DNA of 64,000 nt, taken from the NCBI GenBank assembly GCA_023957575.1, contig JAMLGU010000001.1, positions 868,001-932,000 on the forward strand, given 5' to 3'. Below are positions 18,063-28,296 of this stretch, piece by piece (position 1 is the stretch's first letter; each line of letters opens with the position of its first letter). This stretch comes from Chitinophagaceae bacterium (GTDB lineage: Bacteria > Bacteroidota > Bacteroidia > Chitinophagales > Chitinophagaceae). A program made the position numbers and the translations under genes. The notes under the pieces were generated by a model that searched no databases, was not told the DNA's origin, and was given only the letters and a program-made list of their open reading frames with translations.

Positions 18063-18731
18063 ATGGCCAGAAATCAAGTAAAAAAAGCTTCAACGGATAC
18101 GGATATGACACCCTTTGTGGATGTGGCATTCCTTATTTTGGCTTTCTTTATTATGGCAACCAAATTTAAGCCGGCCGAACCGGTGCCGATTACTACTCCC
18201 AACTCTGTATCTTCACAGCCATTGCCCGACAATAATGCTGTGATGATAAGCATTGATAAAGACGATAAAGTATATTTTTCAATTATGTCAAAAAGTGATA
18301 AACAAAAACCTTTTGACTTGATTGTTGAAGCTTCAAAACTTAGAAATATACCTTTGACGACAGAAGATGTTAACAGTTACAGAGATGGTGATATGATTGG
18401 AATGCCATTTAGTAAGTTAAAAGGATTTTTTGATCTTCCCCATGATCAGCAATTGAAATATAAGCAGGAGGGTATTCCGGTTTTAGATTCTGCTACAGCT
18501 GAACTTACCTACTGGATAGCAGCTGCAAAACAGGTTTTTGCCGGTGAGCAGTTAAAAATTCTCATAAAAGGAGATGCTGTATCCAAATATCCTGTTTTTA
18601 AGGCTGTTGTGGACGCTTTGAAAAAGAACGATGAGCAAAAGTACAATCTTGTTACTTCTCCTGAAGAAGCTCCCCAAGGAACGGATCTTTATAAAGAAAG
18701 ATTACAAGGGAAGTCGAAAGAAGCAAAATAA
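18063..18731 (+). CDS. exbD: ExbD/TolR biopolymer transport protein, first copy
   Basis: 222 aa. A short cytoplasmic N-terminus is followed by one TM (about 19-36) containing the conserved protonatable Asp20 in the MTPFVDVAFLIL motif, then a periplasmic domain. It is longer than enterobacterial ExbD (141 aa), with an insert of about 60 residues in the periplasmic domain (around YRDGDMIGMPFSKLKGFF). It works with ExbB and TonB to energise outer-membrane receptors. Confidence 0.92.
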   Translation: MARNQVKKASTDTDMTPFVDVAFLILAFFIMATKFKPAEPVPITTPNSVSSQPLPDNNAVMISIDKDDKVYFSIMSKSDKQKPFDLIVEASKLRNIPLTTEDVNSYRDGDMIGMPFSKLKGFFDLPHDQQLKYKQEGIPVLDSATAELTYWIAAAKQVFAGEQLKILIKGDAVSKYPVFKAVVDALKKNDEQKYNLVTSPEEAPQGTDLYKERLQGKSKEAK

Positions 18732-18761
18732 TTATTTTTAAACAATTAAAATTTTACGACT

Positions 18762-19397
18762 ATGGCAAGTATGGATACCGGTGGTGACGATGGTCAAAAA
18801 AAAGGGCCTGGCGTTAAAAAAGCGAAAAAACTCAATACGCGGGTGGATATGACTCCCTTTGTGGATATTGGATTCCTGCTGATTACGTTTTTTATCTTTA
18901 CGGCTACAATGAGCGCCCCCACCACTATGGACTTAAATATGCCAAAAGATACCGATAAAAAGGATGAGGAAACTAAGGTAAAACAATCCGGAGCGCTGAA
19001 TATATTGCTCGGTAAAGAAAATTCTTTATTCTATTATGAAGGAGAATTGGATCCTACAGGTGCAAATTTTAAATCTGCTACTTTCAAAGAAATTCGCGAT
19101 GTGATTATCAATAAAAAGAAAGAAGTAGTTGACAAATATGTATCAGATCCGGCTTGTGAAGCCGAAGCGAAGGCTAAAGGAAAAACAGTTGATGACTATT
19201 GCAAACAAAAAGACTTCTTCGTTATTATTAAACCTACAGATGATGCGGTTTATAAAAACGTAGTAGATATTTTGGATGAAATGACCATCAATAAAGTTGC
19301 CCGATATGCATTGGTTCCTCCTTTTCCTACAGAATTGGAAGCTGTTAAACTTACAGAAAGTGCTGCAGGAATGAACACAGCTCCTCCTGCTAAATAA
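18762..19397 (+). CDS. exbD: ExbD/TolR biopolymer transport protein, second copy
   Basis: 211 aa, paralogous to the gene 30 bp upstream. Its TM carries Asp35 in MTPFVDIGFLLITFFIF. The N-terminus is basic and Gly-rich, and the periplasmic domain contains a small Cys-bearing insert (DPACEAEAK and DDYCKQ) that could form a disulfide. Two dissimilar ExbDs beside one ExbB suggest a heteromeric ExbD pair in the motor, a common Bacteroidota arrangement. Confidence 0.92.
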   Translation: MASMDTGGDDGQKKGPGVKKAKKLNTRVDMTPFVDIGFLLITFFIFTATMSAPTTMDLNMPKDTDKKDEETKVKQSGALNILLGKENSLFYYEGELDPTGANFKSATFKEIRDVIINKKKEVVDKYVSDPACEAEAKAKGKTVDDYCKQKDFFVIIKPTDDAVYKNVVDILDEMTINKVARYALVPPFPTELEAVKLTESAAGMNTAPPAK

Positions 19398-19461
19398 AAT
19401 AGTTTAATGGATGTATGGAATATTTATAGTTAATGCGTCTTAGTTAAATAAAAAGATAATA

Positions 19462-20307
19462 ATGGAACCCAATAAAATTTTAAATACGGATTATCTCGAC
19501 CTCCTTTTTGAGGGAAAGAATAAGGCCTACGGCGCTTATGACCTTCGCAAAACTTACCAAAAGCGGTTGGTAATGGCTTTGATTATTACGGGAATTTCTG
19601 TAGCAGTTATTGCAGGGCTGGCGCTTTTGCAAAATACGATCTCCAAAAATAAAGTGGAGAAAGTGAATATTGCCGAGGTTACAATTTCAGACATAAAACA
19701 GGAGGAACAAAAAAAGAATGAACCACCACCTCCACCGCCGCCGCCTCCTCCAAAGCAGGAACCACCACCCAAAATTGAAACAAAGGCATTTACACCGCCT
19801 AAGGTGGTAAAGGATGAGGAAGTAAAGCAACCCCCACCCGCAGTGGAAGAGTTGAAAGAAACCAAAATCGGCACTATCAATCAGGAGGGTGTTAAAGATA
19901 TAGGTATTGTAGTTCCCCCTGCTGCAGTAGATGCCGGAAAGGGTATCGTGGAAGTGAAAAAACAACCCGAACCTGAGCCTGAAATTTTTACAAAAGTGGA
20001 AATTGATGCCTCTTATCCGGGCGGCCCCAGTGCTTGGAGAACCTTCCTTGAAAGAAATCTAAGGGCCGATGTAGCAACAGATAATGGCGCCTCTCCGGGC
20101 ACTTACACAGTAATTGTTCAGTTTGTGGTTGATAAAGAAGGTAATGTGAGCGATATCAAACCGTTAACCAGTGTTGGATTTGGTATGGAACAGGAAGCAG
20201 TACGTGTGTTAAAGAAATCGGGAAAATGGAAACCTGCCATTCAAAATGGTCGTGAGGTGAAAGCTTATCGTAAGCAACCAATTACTTTCCAAATTCAGGA
20301 AGGATAA
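19462..20307 (+). CDS. tonB: Energy transducer TonB
   Basis: 281 aa. The cytoplasmic start LNTDYLDLLFEGKNKAYGAY is typical of Bacteroidota TonB. One TM lies at about 36-56, then a periplasmic spacer with ten consecutive prolines (88-97) and more Pro/Lys/Glu repeats, and a C-terminal TonB domain (about 190-281) that contacts TonB boxes of outer-membrane receptors. It closes the exbB-exbD-exbD-tonB cluster and is followed by a terminator. Confidence 0.93.
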   Translation: MEPNKILNTDYLDLLFEGKNKAYGAYDLRKTYQKRLVMALIITGISVAVIAGLALLQNTISKNKVEKVNIAEVTISDIKQEEQKKNEPPPPPPPPPPKQEPPPKIETKAFTPPKVVKDEEVKQPPPAVEELKETKIGTINQEGVKDIGIVVPPAAVDAGKGIVEVKKQPEPEPEIFTKVEIDASYPGGPSAWRTFLERNLRADVATDNGASPGTYTVIVQFVVDKEGNVSDIKPLTSVGFGMEQEAVRVLKKSGKWKPAIQNGREVKAYRKQPITFQIQEG

Positions 20308-20327
20308 TTAAGAAATATTTTGAAAAT

Positions 20328-20356
20328 TTAAAATCCCCAAATTTTGGGGATTTTTT
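20328..20356. terminator. Bidirectional terminator between tonB and dnaE
   Basis: AAATCCCC pairs with GGGGATTT around an A/T loop. A precedes the stem and T follows, so it can serve both the rightward tonB transcript and the leftward dnaE transcript's 3' end at 20382. Confidence 0.8.
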
Positions 20357-20381
20357 AATTGTCGGAAATTTTGAAAAACAA

Positions 20382-23300
20382 TCAGTTGTAAATAATATTT
20401 ACCCCCCAATACGGATGTGCTTGAAGAAAAGAAATGAATTCGTCATTCATTTCAAAGCCCTTGGAAGTTGTGAACAGATCTATACGGATATCTTCATTTT
20501 TATCGTATATACTTAGTGCTAAAGTAGCGTTCCCTTTATTTTTTCTGAAATTTTTATAAACAAATTGAACTACTTCGTCTGTGATATCCTCAGCCGGCAA
20601 CTTTAAGGATAATTTTTTAGTGAGATTCTTTTTTACGCTTTCGGCTAATAGCAAAGAATTGAGATTAAAGGAATACTCTCCATTAAATCTTTTCTTGAAA
20701 TAACCTGTAAGAAATACTGTTGATCCAATTTGTAGAATTGGTGAAAATTTCAAATAATCTTCGGAAAAGAGGGTAATGTTTAATTTTCCCGAATAATCTT
20801 CTATAGTAAAACTGCCATATCTGTTGCCATTTTTTGAAATGCGATGCTGGGCATCACTTACCAATCCCATAACTCTGAATACTGCATTGGCATTGATGTT
20901 TTCAGTATTTTCGCCGTATTTATTTAAAAATGATATCTGGGTAATACCATAGTTTTCCATCTCAAAACGATAATTATCTAAAGGATGACCGCTTATGAAA
21001 ATACCTGTTACCTCTTTTTCAAAATCTAATTGTACGATCAAAGGCCAGGGGTCGCAAGTAGCAATCTTGGGAGGTGGCACCTGCATACTTTCGGATAGGT
21101 TGCCAAATAGGGTGTTTGCTGATGATTCAGAAGCGTTTTGGCATACCTGACCATAACGGATTATTTTTTCTAAACCTGTTGAATTATCTTCGGGAGAAGT
21201 GTAAAAATATTGGGCACGGTGCAATTCGGAAAAACAATCGAAGGCTCCTGCGTAAACTAAACTTTCCAACGTTTTCTTATTTACACTTCGCTGATTTACC
21301 CTTTTGATCATATCAAAAACAGATTTAAAAAGCCCATTTTTGTTTCTTTCGGAAATGATACTTTCAATGGCGGCTTCACCCACTCCTTTTAACCCTCCAA
21401 GACCAAGACGAATTTCTTCTTTATTATTTACTGCAAATCCTTTTTGAGATTCATTAATGTCTGGCCCTAATACTTTGATTCCCATGCTTTTGCACTCTTC
21501 CATAAAAAAGGTAATTTTTTCGAGAGAGCCTGCGCTATTTAGCGCTGCGGCCATAAATTCGCTGGGGTAATGCGCCTTCAGGTAAGCAGTTTGATAGGCC
21601 ACAAAAGCATAGCAGGTAGAGTGTGATTTGTTAAAAGCATACTGGGCAAAAGCTTCCCAATCTGTCCATATTTTTTCTAATTTATCTACTGAATAGTCCT
21701 TTTGGGCAGCTCCTTCGATAAATTTTTTCTTCATTTTATCAAGCGTGTCCCTTTGTTTTTTCCCCATTGCTTTCCGCAGGATGTCGGCATCACCCTTACT
21801 AAAACCGCCTATTTTTTGACTCAGCAGCATTACTTGTTCCTGATATACCGTAATACCATAAGTTTCTTCCAAAAATTCCTGCATTTCGGGCAGATCGTAG
21901 ATTACTTCTTCACGCCCATGTTTTCTTTCTATGTAGTTAGGTATGTAGGCTATTGGACCGGGGCGAAATAGTGCATTCATTGCAATCAGATCATCAAAGC
22001 GGTCGGGTTTCAGGTCTCGTAAATATTTCTGCATACCGATACTTTCAAACTGGAATGTACCGTTTGTTTCACCCTTTTGATATAGTAGGTATGTCTTCTG
22101 ATCGTCAAGCGGAATATTGTCGATGTCTATTTCTATTCCTTTGTTTTGCTTGATGAGTTCCAAAGCATTCTTAATAATAGTAAGCGTTTTTAAACCCAAA
22201 AAATCCATCTTTATTACTCCTGCGCTTTCGATGGAGGTTCCTTCAATTTGAGTAAGCCATAAATCCGAATCCTTACTGGTTGCTACAGGTATTAAATCTT
22301 TCAAGTCCATAGGCGCAATGATGATTCCGGCAGCATGTACACCGGTATTTCGTACAGAGCCTTCCAAAATTTCTGCCTCATGTAGCACTTTGGACTGAAG
22401 ACTGTCTTCATTGTAAATTTCACGTATTTTTCGCACTCCATCCAAATCATCTGTGCTAAGTCCTTCTTTTTCGATTAATGTTTTTTCCTTAGAATTTTCC
22501 TTCGGTTGAATAGGGGCGTGCAAAACCCGCTTTAGCGAAATTCCCGTTTTATCGGGTACCAATTTGGTTAACATATTAGATTCGTGTAATGGTAAATCCA
22601 TTACTCTGGCCACATCTTTAATACTCATTTTGGCAGCCATAGTGCCATAGGTAATAATTTGAGCTACCTGATTCTTACCATATTTTTCAACCACATAATC
22701 AATTACCTTTTGACGTCCCTCGTCATCAAAATCAGTATCTATATCCGGCATGGATTTACGATCTGGATTCAGAAAACGCTCAAAAAGTAGGTTGTATTTA
22801 ATAGGGTCAATATTAGTGATGCCGATGCAATAAGCTACCACAGAGCCTGCCGCCGAACCTCTTCCCGGCCCTATGAAAACACCTCTGTCTCTACCGGCTT
22901 TGATAAAATCGCTAACGATAAGAAAGTAGCCTGCAAAACCCATTGTTTTGATGGTAAACAGTTCAAAATCAATTCGCTCCTGAATTTCATCTGTTATTAT
23001 CCCATATCTTTTCTGAGCGCCTTCGTAAGTAATGTGTTTAAGGTACTCCCATTGATTGAGCGAATCGGCAGTGAGTTCTTCTTTGCCATATATTTCATTT
23101 TTCGTATGGATTTTAAATGTATCGGATATTGGAAAGTTGGGTAACAAAATTTTCCTATTCAGATCCAATAAGTCCACTTTGCCCACAATTTCGTTCGTAT
23201 TGTCTATCGCTTCGGGAATGTCTTGAAAAAGTTTTGACATTTCCGCAGTAGTTTTAAAGTAAAACTGGTCATTGGCAAATGCAAAACGCATATTTTTTAG

Positions 23301-24056
23301 TTGAATATCATCATCGGCAAAGTCGCCCCGGTAGGCGGGTGTGGACTGCTTTTCGCCTGTGTTGATGCACAAAAGAATATCGTGTGCATTAAAATCTTCC
23401 TGCTCCACATAATGCGAATCATTACTGGCAATGATGGGAACTTTGTATTTGGCTGCAAATTTCAGCAATACCTCGTTTACTTTGTCCTGATCGGCAATGC
23501 CATGCCGTTGCAGTTCTACATAAAAATCTTCGCCAAAAAGGTCTAACCACCATTTGAACTCCTTTTCTGCTTCGGCTTCTCCATGCTTTAAAATTGCCTG
23601 AGGCACTGAAGCGCCCAGACAGCAGGTGGTGGCAATAAGTCCCTCATGGTATTTTAGCACTAATTCTTTGTCGATTCTGGGATATTTGCTATACAAGCCT
23701 TCAATGAATCCCAGAGAACTTAATTTACTCAGGTTTTTATAACCGGTTTCATTTTTGGCCAAAAAAATCTGATGGTATCGCTTGTCTTTTTTATCTTTTG
23801 TAAAGGTTTTTTGGGTTCGATCTGCCACTAAATAAAACTCGCAACCCACGATTGGTTTTACTTTGGGTTGGCCGTTTTCATCCAGATTTTTGTAGGCTTC
23901 TGCCACAAATTCAAAAACACCAAACATATTTCCATGATCGCTAATAGCCAAGGCAGGCATCCCATCGGCTATTGCCTTTTTATAAAGAGAACTAATGGAG
24001 GCCGCTCCGTCTAATAAGGAATACTGGGTATGAACGTGTAAATGTGAGAATTTCAT
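20382..24056 (-). CDS. dnaE: DNA polymerase III subunit alpha
   Basis: 1224-aa replicative polymerase. The N-terminal PHP domain begins HLHVHTQYSLLDGA and includes ISDHGNMFGVFEF. The polymerase active site carries Asp438 and Asp440 in the PDIDTDFDD motif, equivalent to the two catalytic aspartates of E. coli DnaE. The helix-hairpin-helix (LGGLKGVGEAAIESI) and OB-fold regions follow. The PHP metal ligands look kept (HVHT, DHGN). No intein and no frameshift. It is a monocistronic leftward gene convergent with tonB. Confidence 0.97.
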   Translation of the reverse strand: MKFSHLHVHTQYSLLDGAASISSLYKKAIADGMPALAISDHGNMFGVFEFVAEAYKNLDENGQPKVKPIVGCEFYLVADRTQKTFTKDKKDKRYHQIFLAKNETGYKNLSKLSSLGFIEGLYSKYPRIDKELVLKYHEGLIATTCCLGASVPQAILKHGEAEAEKEFKWWLDLFGEDFYVELQRHGIADQDKVNEVLLKFAAKYKVPIIASNDSHYVEQEDFNAHDILLCINTGEKQSTPAYRGDFADDDIQLKNMRFAFANDQFYFKTTAEMSKLFQDIPEAIDNTNEIVGKVDLLDLNRKILLPNFPISDTFKIHTKNEIYGKEELTADSLNQWEYLKHITYEGAQKRYGIITDEIQERIDFELFTIKTMGFAGYFLIVSDFIKAGRDRGVFIGPGRGSAAGSVVAYCIGITNIDPIKYNLLFERFLNPDRKSMPDIDTDFDDEGRQKVIDYVVEKYGKNQVAQIITYGTMAAKMSIKDVARVMDLPLHESNMLTKLVPDKTGISLKRVLHAPIQPKENSKEKTLIEKEGLSTDDLDGVRKIREIYNEDSLQSKVLHEAEILEGSVRNTGVHAAGIIIAPMDLKDLIPVATSKDSDLWLTQIEGTSIESAGVIKMDFLGLKTLTIIKNALELIKQNKGIEIDIDNIPLDDQKTYLLYQKGETNGTFQFESIGMQKYLRDLKPDRFDDLIAMNALFRPGPIAYIPNYIERKHGREEVIYDLPEMQEFLEETYGITVYQEQVMLLSQKIGGFSKGDADILRKAMGKKQRDTLDKMKKKFIEGAAQKDYSVDKLEKIWTDWEAFAQYAFNKSHSTCYAFVAYQTAYLKAHYPSEFMAAALNSAGSLEKITFFMEECKSMGIKVLGPDINESQKGFAVNNKEEIRLGLGGLKGVGEAAIESIISERNKNGLFKSVFDMIKRVNQRSVNKKTLESLVYAGAFDCFSELHRAQYFYTSPEDNSTGLEKIIRYGQVCQNASESSANTLFGNLSESMQVPPPKIATCDPWPLIVQLDFEKEVTGIFISGHPLDNYRFEMENYGITQISFLNKYGENTENINANAVFRVMGLVSDAQHRISKNGNRYGSFTIEDYSGKLNITLFSEDYLKFSPILQIGSTVFLTGYFKKRFNGEYSFNLNSLLLAESVKKNLTKKLSLKLPAEDITDEVVQFVYKNFRKNKGNATLALSIYDKNEDIRIDLFTTSKGFEMNDEFISFLQAHPYWGVNIIYN

Positions 24057-24301
24057 CCTGCTAATTTGAGCTAAATTTATTAAAAAATTCGCTTATTTTA
24101 TACACATTAGTGTTTACGTCAATTTATGTGATATTATAAATAAATATTATTCCTAATGTTTATTTTGACCAAATAAAAAATTATATTTTTATAATATTCT
24201 GATAATCAAACATATATAAAGTAGAGATAAAAAAATATGAACTGATGGGCAATAAAGTTTTCAAAAATTCGTTTTTAACAATGAGAAATTAAAAACTTGG
24301 T

Positions 24302-24325
24302 GTACAATTATTAAACCAATTGTAC
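24302..24325. promoter_or_regulatory. 8-bp inverted repeat upstream of the NlpC/P60 gene
   Basis: GTACAATT (24302-24309) and AATTGTAC (24318-24325) form a perfect dyad with an 8-nt spacer, 27 bp before the start codon. It could be an operator for a dimeric regulator or a 5'-UTR hairpin. The dyad and position are seen; the role is inferred. Confidence 0.45.
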
Positions 24326-24351
24326 TGAAATTAACAACAATTGACTATTTT

Positions 24352-25098
24352 ATGCTGAAGATTTTATTGATGGGAGCGATGATAACCATTGGCACAGCGG
24401 GGTCTTCATTTGCATCTGTAAATACATATCCGGTTAATTATAAGCCAAAATCGACTCCGGTTTTTAAAGGGAGTAATGGTTTTTTACCAAACAAGAATTC
24501 TCAATTGCAATTGACAACGGGAGATGTTACTCTTTATAAATTTCAGGAATTGGCAAATGCTACTTCATTTTCAAATAATATTTCTGGCAACGTTTCAAAA
24601 ATTGCAGTTGATAGGGTGGCTTCGGAAACTAAAGAGCTAAGTGATTTGCAGATAAAATATGCGGAAAGACTAAATGTGCTCCCTGAACTGTTAGATAATA
24701 TGTCTCTTTTAGAAAGCCTTGACTATTGGTATGGCACCAGATATGTGTATGGGGGAACTACCAAAAGGGGGATTGATTGCAGCGCTTTTGTAAGGGCTAT
24801 GTACGAATCGGTGTATGACATTGAGCTTCCTCGTACTGCAAGAGAGCAGTATAAGGAATGTCGTCGTATTTCTACCACAGAATTAAAAGAAGGAGATTTA
24901 GTGTTTTTTAATACGCGCGGCGGAGTTTCACACGTTGGGATTTATATCAGAAATAATAAATTTGCCCATTCATCAAGTGGAAGAGGCGTTGTTATCAGCG
25001 ATTTATTTGAAGATTATTATGTATCTCGCTACATTGGCGCCGGCAGATTGCTGGATAACGATTCAAAAATTACAAATCCGTTCTTAGTAAAAAAATAA
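24352..25098 (+). CDS. Secreted NlpC/P60 (C40) cell-wall peptidase
   Basis: 248 aa with an N-terminal signal sequence (MLKILLMGAMITIGTAGSSF, cleavage probably near residue 22). After a low-complexity linker, the NlpC/P60 domain covers about residues 118-240. The catalytic Cys143 is in GIDCSAFVRAMY and His194 in SHVGIYI. Such enzymes cleave peptide stems of peptidoglycan in the periplasm. The gene stands alone: divergent from dnaE across 295 bp of A/T-rich DNA, with a dyad just upstream, and 2 bp from the convergent flippase gene. Confidence 0.92.
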   Translation: MLKILLMGAMITIGTAGSSFASVNTYPVNYKPKSTPVFKGSNGFLPNKNSQLQLTTGDVTLYKFQELANATSFSNNISGNVSKIAVDRVASETKELSDLQIKYAERLNVLPELLDNMSLLESLDYWYGTRYVYGGTTKRGIDCSAFVRAMYESVYDIELPRTAREQYKECRRISTTELKEGDLVFFNTRGGVSHVGIYIRNNKFAHSSSGRGVVISDLFEDYYVSRYIGAGRLLDNDSKITNPFLVKK

Positions 25099-25100
25099 TT

Positions 25101-26609
25101 TTATTTTTTACCTAATCTTTTTAAAATAGTTTGCAACACCGGGCGTAGGTCCGGTGTTAGTTTTAATATAACAACTCCGCTTGCAAATAAAGCCACAATT
25201 ACAACACTCCTGATAACCATAGCCAGCCAGCCATTCATATTATTAAAGAAATAAAAGGCAAAAAAGTAAACCGAAATAGTTAACAATATTGTGTAAACCG
25301 ACTTGGAAGTAAAAGGGAACAATCTGAATTTTTGCCAAAGAAACAATATCCTGATAAAATTGTAAATGGTCATGTATATTAAACCGGCCAGTGCAGTACC
25401 CATAATATCCATTTTTTTGGTAAGAAAATAGTTTAGCGGCAGCATGAACAACAGTAAAATAATACCGCTGGTTAATTCAAATTTCCAATAGCGGGAAGTG
25501 CCGATAATTTGCCCGTTTACGCCGGTTCCCATATCTATTATTTTAGTGATACCCAATAATATAAATACTATAAAGCCTGCCAGATAGTCCTGATTGAGTG
25601 GAATGGTTTTAATAGCATCCGTAAAATTGGCAGCAATCAGTACGAATATAATACAGGAAAAAATGAGCAGGTTGATAGATGAACGCCGGTAAATCCGTTG
25701 AATATTGTCAATTTTCTTATCCTTCCATGATTGGGCCAGATGCGGAATGGAGGCGGCAATAATACTGCGTTGTGGCGCTTGTACAACACTGGAAAAATAT
25801 TGTACCAGCGTGTAAATGGCGGCCTTGCCCAGCCCGTCTGGAAGAACGGAAGCAATAACTATAGTGTCAAAAGCCTGCGTGATGGCAAAAATGACATTGG
25901 CCCCAAAAATAAAACTACAAAAACGGTATATGTTTTTTTTGAACCTAAGCGTTACCTTACTCAGGGAAAAAATGAAGTGAACCTTGCGCGTGTACAGCAG
26001 ATATACAAGAAGCGTGAATGCGATGGCCAGATAAGAAAAAGAAAAACCTTTTACAAACCAACTATAATCCGGCAAAATTCTGAAGATAAACAGTACAATT
26101 AAAATAGTGATAATGAATCGCCATTCTACTTCTTTTACAAAATTGGTAACAATTGATTTATGTAAATTCCAGGTATAAGCTTCCAGTACATTATAAAGCG
26201 TAAGCCCTAAACTAAGGGGGAAAATCCAATAATAATAGTTTACAAACAACTGCGAGTTTTCACCATATTTTCTGATAACCAGATCCTGAAAAAAGATACC
26301 GCCTGCCAGTACTACGATGAAGCCAATAATGCTGATGAACAATGACAAGCTGAGCATGTCATTTTTTTTTGGAGGCAAATTGTCGTTGTAGTAGGGATAA
26401 AATTTATAAATAAAAGACGGCATGGCCAGATTGGCAAAGGAGGCCATCACGGACGCTACAGCAATGAACAAACCATAAAGTCCGTATTCTTCCTTAGTAA
26501 ACAATCCTTCCTTTGCAAAAAAGTAGGTATTGATAACGCCGATGGCAAATCCAAAATAAATAATAATGGAAGAAATAATACTATGTCGTCGGATGTTACT
26601 GCTGTTCAT
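25101..26609 (-). CDS. Polysaccharide/lipid flippase (Wzx/MOP type)
   Basis: 502 aa with about 14 hydrophobic segments and short basic loops, the layout of oligosaccharide flippases of the MOP superfamily (Wzx/MATE-like). The start MNSSNIRRHSIISSIIIYFG is typical for the family. It probably moves undecaprenyl-linked glycans across the inner membrane. Glycosyltransferases occur about 8-12 kb to the right but not next to it. Substrate unknown. The 3' end is 2 bp from the convergent NlpC/P60 gene. Confidence 0.82.
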   Translation of the reverse strand: MNSSNIRRHSIISSIIIYFGFAIGVINTYFFAKEGLFTKEEYGLYGLFIAVASVMASFANLAMPSFIYKFYPYYNDNLPPKKNDMLSLSLFISIIGFIVVLAGGIFFQDLVIRKYGENSQLFVNYYYWIFPLSLGLTLYNVLEAYTWNLHKSIVTNFVKEVEWRFIITILIVLFIFRILPDYSWFVKGFSFSYLAIAFTLLVYLLYTRKVHFIFSLSKVTLRFKKNIYRFCSFIFGANVIFAITQAFDTIVIASVLPDGLGKAAIYTLVQYFSSVVQAPQRSIIAASIPHLAQSWKDKKIDNIQRIYRRSSINLLIFSCIIFVLIAANFTDAIKTIPLNQDYLAGFIVFILLGITKIIDMGTGVNGQIIGTSRYWKFELTSGIILLLFMLPLNYFLTKKMDIMGTALAGLIYMTIYNFIRILFLWQKFRLFPFTSKSVYTILLTISVYFFAFYFFNNMNGWLAMVIRSVVIVALFASGVVILKLTPDLRPVLQTILKRLGKK

Positions 26610-26643
26610 TCTGTTGGCGCTTGCTTACAAATATTCTTCTACA

Positions 26644-28296
26644 CTATATTTCTTTGGTAAGGATATAAAAATTTTTATCTACCTCAAATCCGGTATTGCC
26701 TAATTTATCGGTACCGATGGATTGAAAATTCTCTGTTGGATAAATCCAAATATTATTTTTTAACCTCAACGGCATATTAAATCCTTTTACACAATTACTC
26801 CATTTGTATTGAACATGGTTGCCGGTATTCTTATAAACCAATGTTGGAATATGAACCGTTCGAAGATATTGATCAAAGACTTTTGAAAAATCAATTTTAC
26901 TTTTTGAAGAAATATAATTTTCAATTTGCTTAGTGGTTACAGTTTGATGATAGAAATCTTTGTTTAACCCACGCAAAATATTTTTGAAGATACCATCATT
27001 ATTGATAACCTGCCTGATTGTGTGAATCATATTGGCGCCTTTGTCATAAATATCATCGCCTTCCTTATTTACTCCGTAAGGGCCAATCATCTGGAGCCGA
27101 TTAAAGATATTTCTTCTTAGGCCAATTACATATTCATTGGCTGCCTGTAAGCCATGCCTGCATTGTACAAACAAAGCTTCGCTGTAGGTAGTAAAACTTT
27201 CGTGAACCCACATATCGGCCAGATCCTTTGTAGTAATATTATTGGCAAACCATTCGTGCCCGCTTTCGTGAACGATAATAAAGTCCCAGTCTTTGCCCCA
27301 ACCGGAGCCGCTTCTGTCCATACCACGATAGCCGTTCATGTAGCCATTGCCATAAGCCACAGCGCTTTGATGTTCCATGCCGAGGTGTGGCGCATCCACC
27401 AATTTGTAACTATCCTGATAAAAAGGGTAGGGGCCCATCCAGTCCTCAAAACATTTAATCATGGGTTTCACAATGGAGAAGTGTTCTTTTGCTTTATCAA
27501 GGTTATAATCCAAAACCCAATAACTCAAGTCCAATTCGCCTTTTTCACCTATCATTTCATCAGTAAAATTCACATATTTACCTATCGAGGGTACTATCAG
27601 ATAATTATTTATAGGATTGACAATTGTCCATTGCCATGCAATTTTATTATCGGGGAGCGCAGTTTTTTGAGCCAATCGTCCGTTTCCAACACCAACCAGA
27701 GTGTCGGGTGTGATGATGGTGAGGGTAGCGCCGTTGTCAGGCTCGTCGGACTGATGATCTTTGCATGGGTACCAGACGCTTGCCCCCAGCCCCTGACAGG
27801 CTACCGTAACCCAGGGTCTTTCCAATTGGTCATTTTGCCAAATCCAGCCACCATCCCAGGGTGGTGTTCTTGCCTCTTTGGGATTGCCCGAAAAATGAAT
27901 ACGAATTTTGTTAATACCTGTTTTGAAAATCTTGGGTTTGCTCACGTCTAACCAAAAGACATTTCCTTCACGAGTAAAGTTTATGGATTGTTTATTAACG
28001 GATAGGTTTTCGATTTTTTCAATCTGCATGGGCTCCTGCAGATCAATCTGCATTATACCGGTATTTATTTTTTGGGTTGTAAAAGTAATATCTACAAAAC
28101 CCCTGATAAATTTTTCGGGAATATTTACTTCTACATTAATATCATATTTTTTTACATCCCACCAGCTACGGCCTTTGCCAATACTACCTCTGAGGGTATC
28201 CTGTCGGGTGAAAGTGGATTCTTTTCTTAAAATTTGTGAACCTGCTCCTTCATAAATAAGGATAAACAATAGAAGTATAAATACTTTTTTAAACAT
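26644..28296 (-). CDS. Secreted M1-family zinc aminopeptidase
   Basis: 550 aa with a signal peptide (MFKKVFILLLFILIYEGAGS). An N-terminal beta-saddle domain precedes the catalytic gluzincin domain. The zinc site HESGH (His343, Glu344, His347) is followed 19 residues later by Glu366 in WVHESFTTYSE, and the GxMEN-like exopeptidase loop reads LGMEHQS. It ends soon after the catalytic domain without the long C-terminal helical domain of full-size M1 enzymes. Probably trims peptides in the periplasm. Confidence 0.9.
   Translation of the reverse strand: MFKKVFILLLFILIYEGAGSQILRKESTFTRQDTLRGSIGKGRSWWDVKKYDINVEVNIPEKFIRGFVDITFTTQKINTGIMQIDLQEPMQIEKIENLSVNKQSINFTREGNVFWLDVSKPKIFKTGINKIRIHFSGNPKEARTPPWDGGWIWQNDQLERPWVTVACQGLGASVWYPCKDHQSDEPDNGATLTIITPDTLVGVGNGRLAQKTALPDNKIAWQWTIVNPINNYLIVPSIGKYVNFTDEMIGEKGELDLSYWVLDYNLDKAKEHFSIVKPMIKCFEDWMGPYPFYQDSYKLVDAPHLGMEHQSAVAYGNGYMNGYRGMDRSGSGWGKDWDFIIVHESGHEWFANNITTKDLADMWVHESFTTYSEALFVQCRHGLQAANEYVIGLRRNIFNRLQMIGPYGVNKEGDDIYDKGANMIHTIRQVINNDGIFKNILRGLNKDFYHQTVTTKQIENYISSKSKIDFSKVFDQYLRTVHIPTLVYKNTGNHVQYKWSNCVKGFNMPLRLKNNIWIYPTENFQSIGTDKLGNTGFEVDKNFYILTKEI

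Noticed and set aside
19554..19965. Gly- and Trp/Arg-rich ORFs on the minus strand
   Set aside because: They are antisense shadows of the proline-rich tonB spacer; composition mirrors the CCN codons.
27154..27951. 265-aa plus-strand ORF
   Set aside because: Lies entirely antisense to the M1 peptidase, which has an intact zinc motif and signal peptide.
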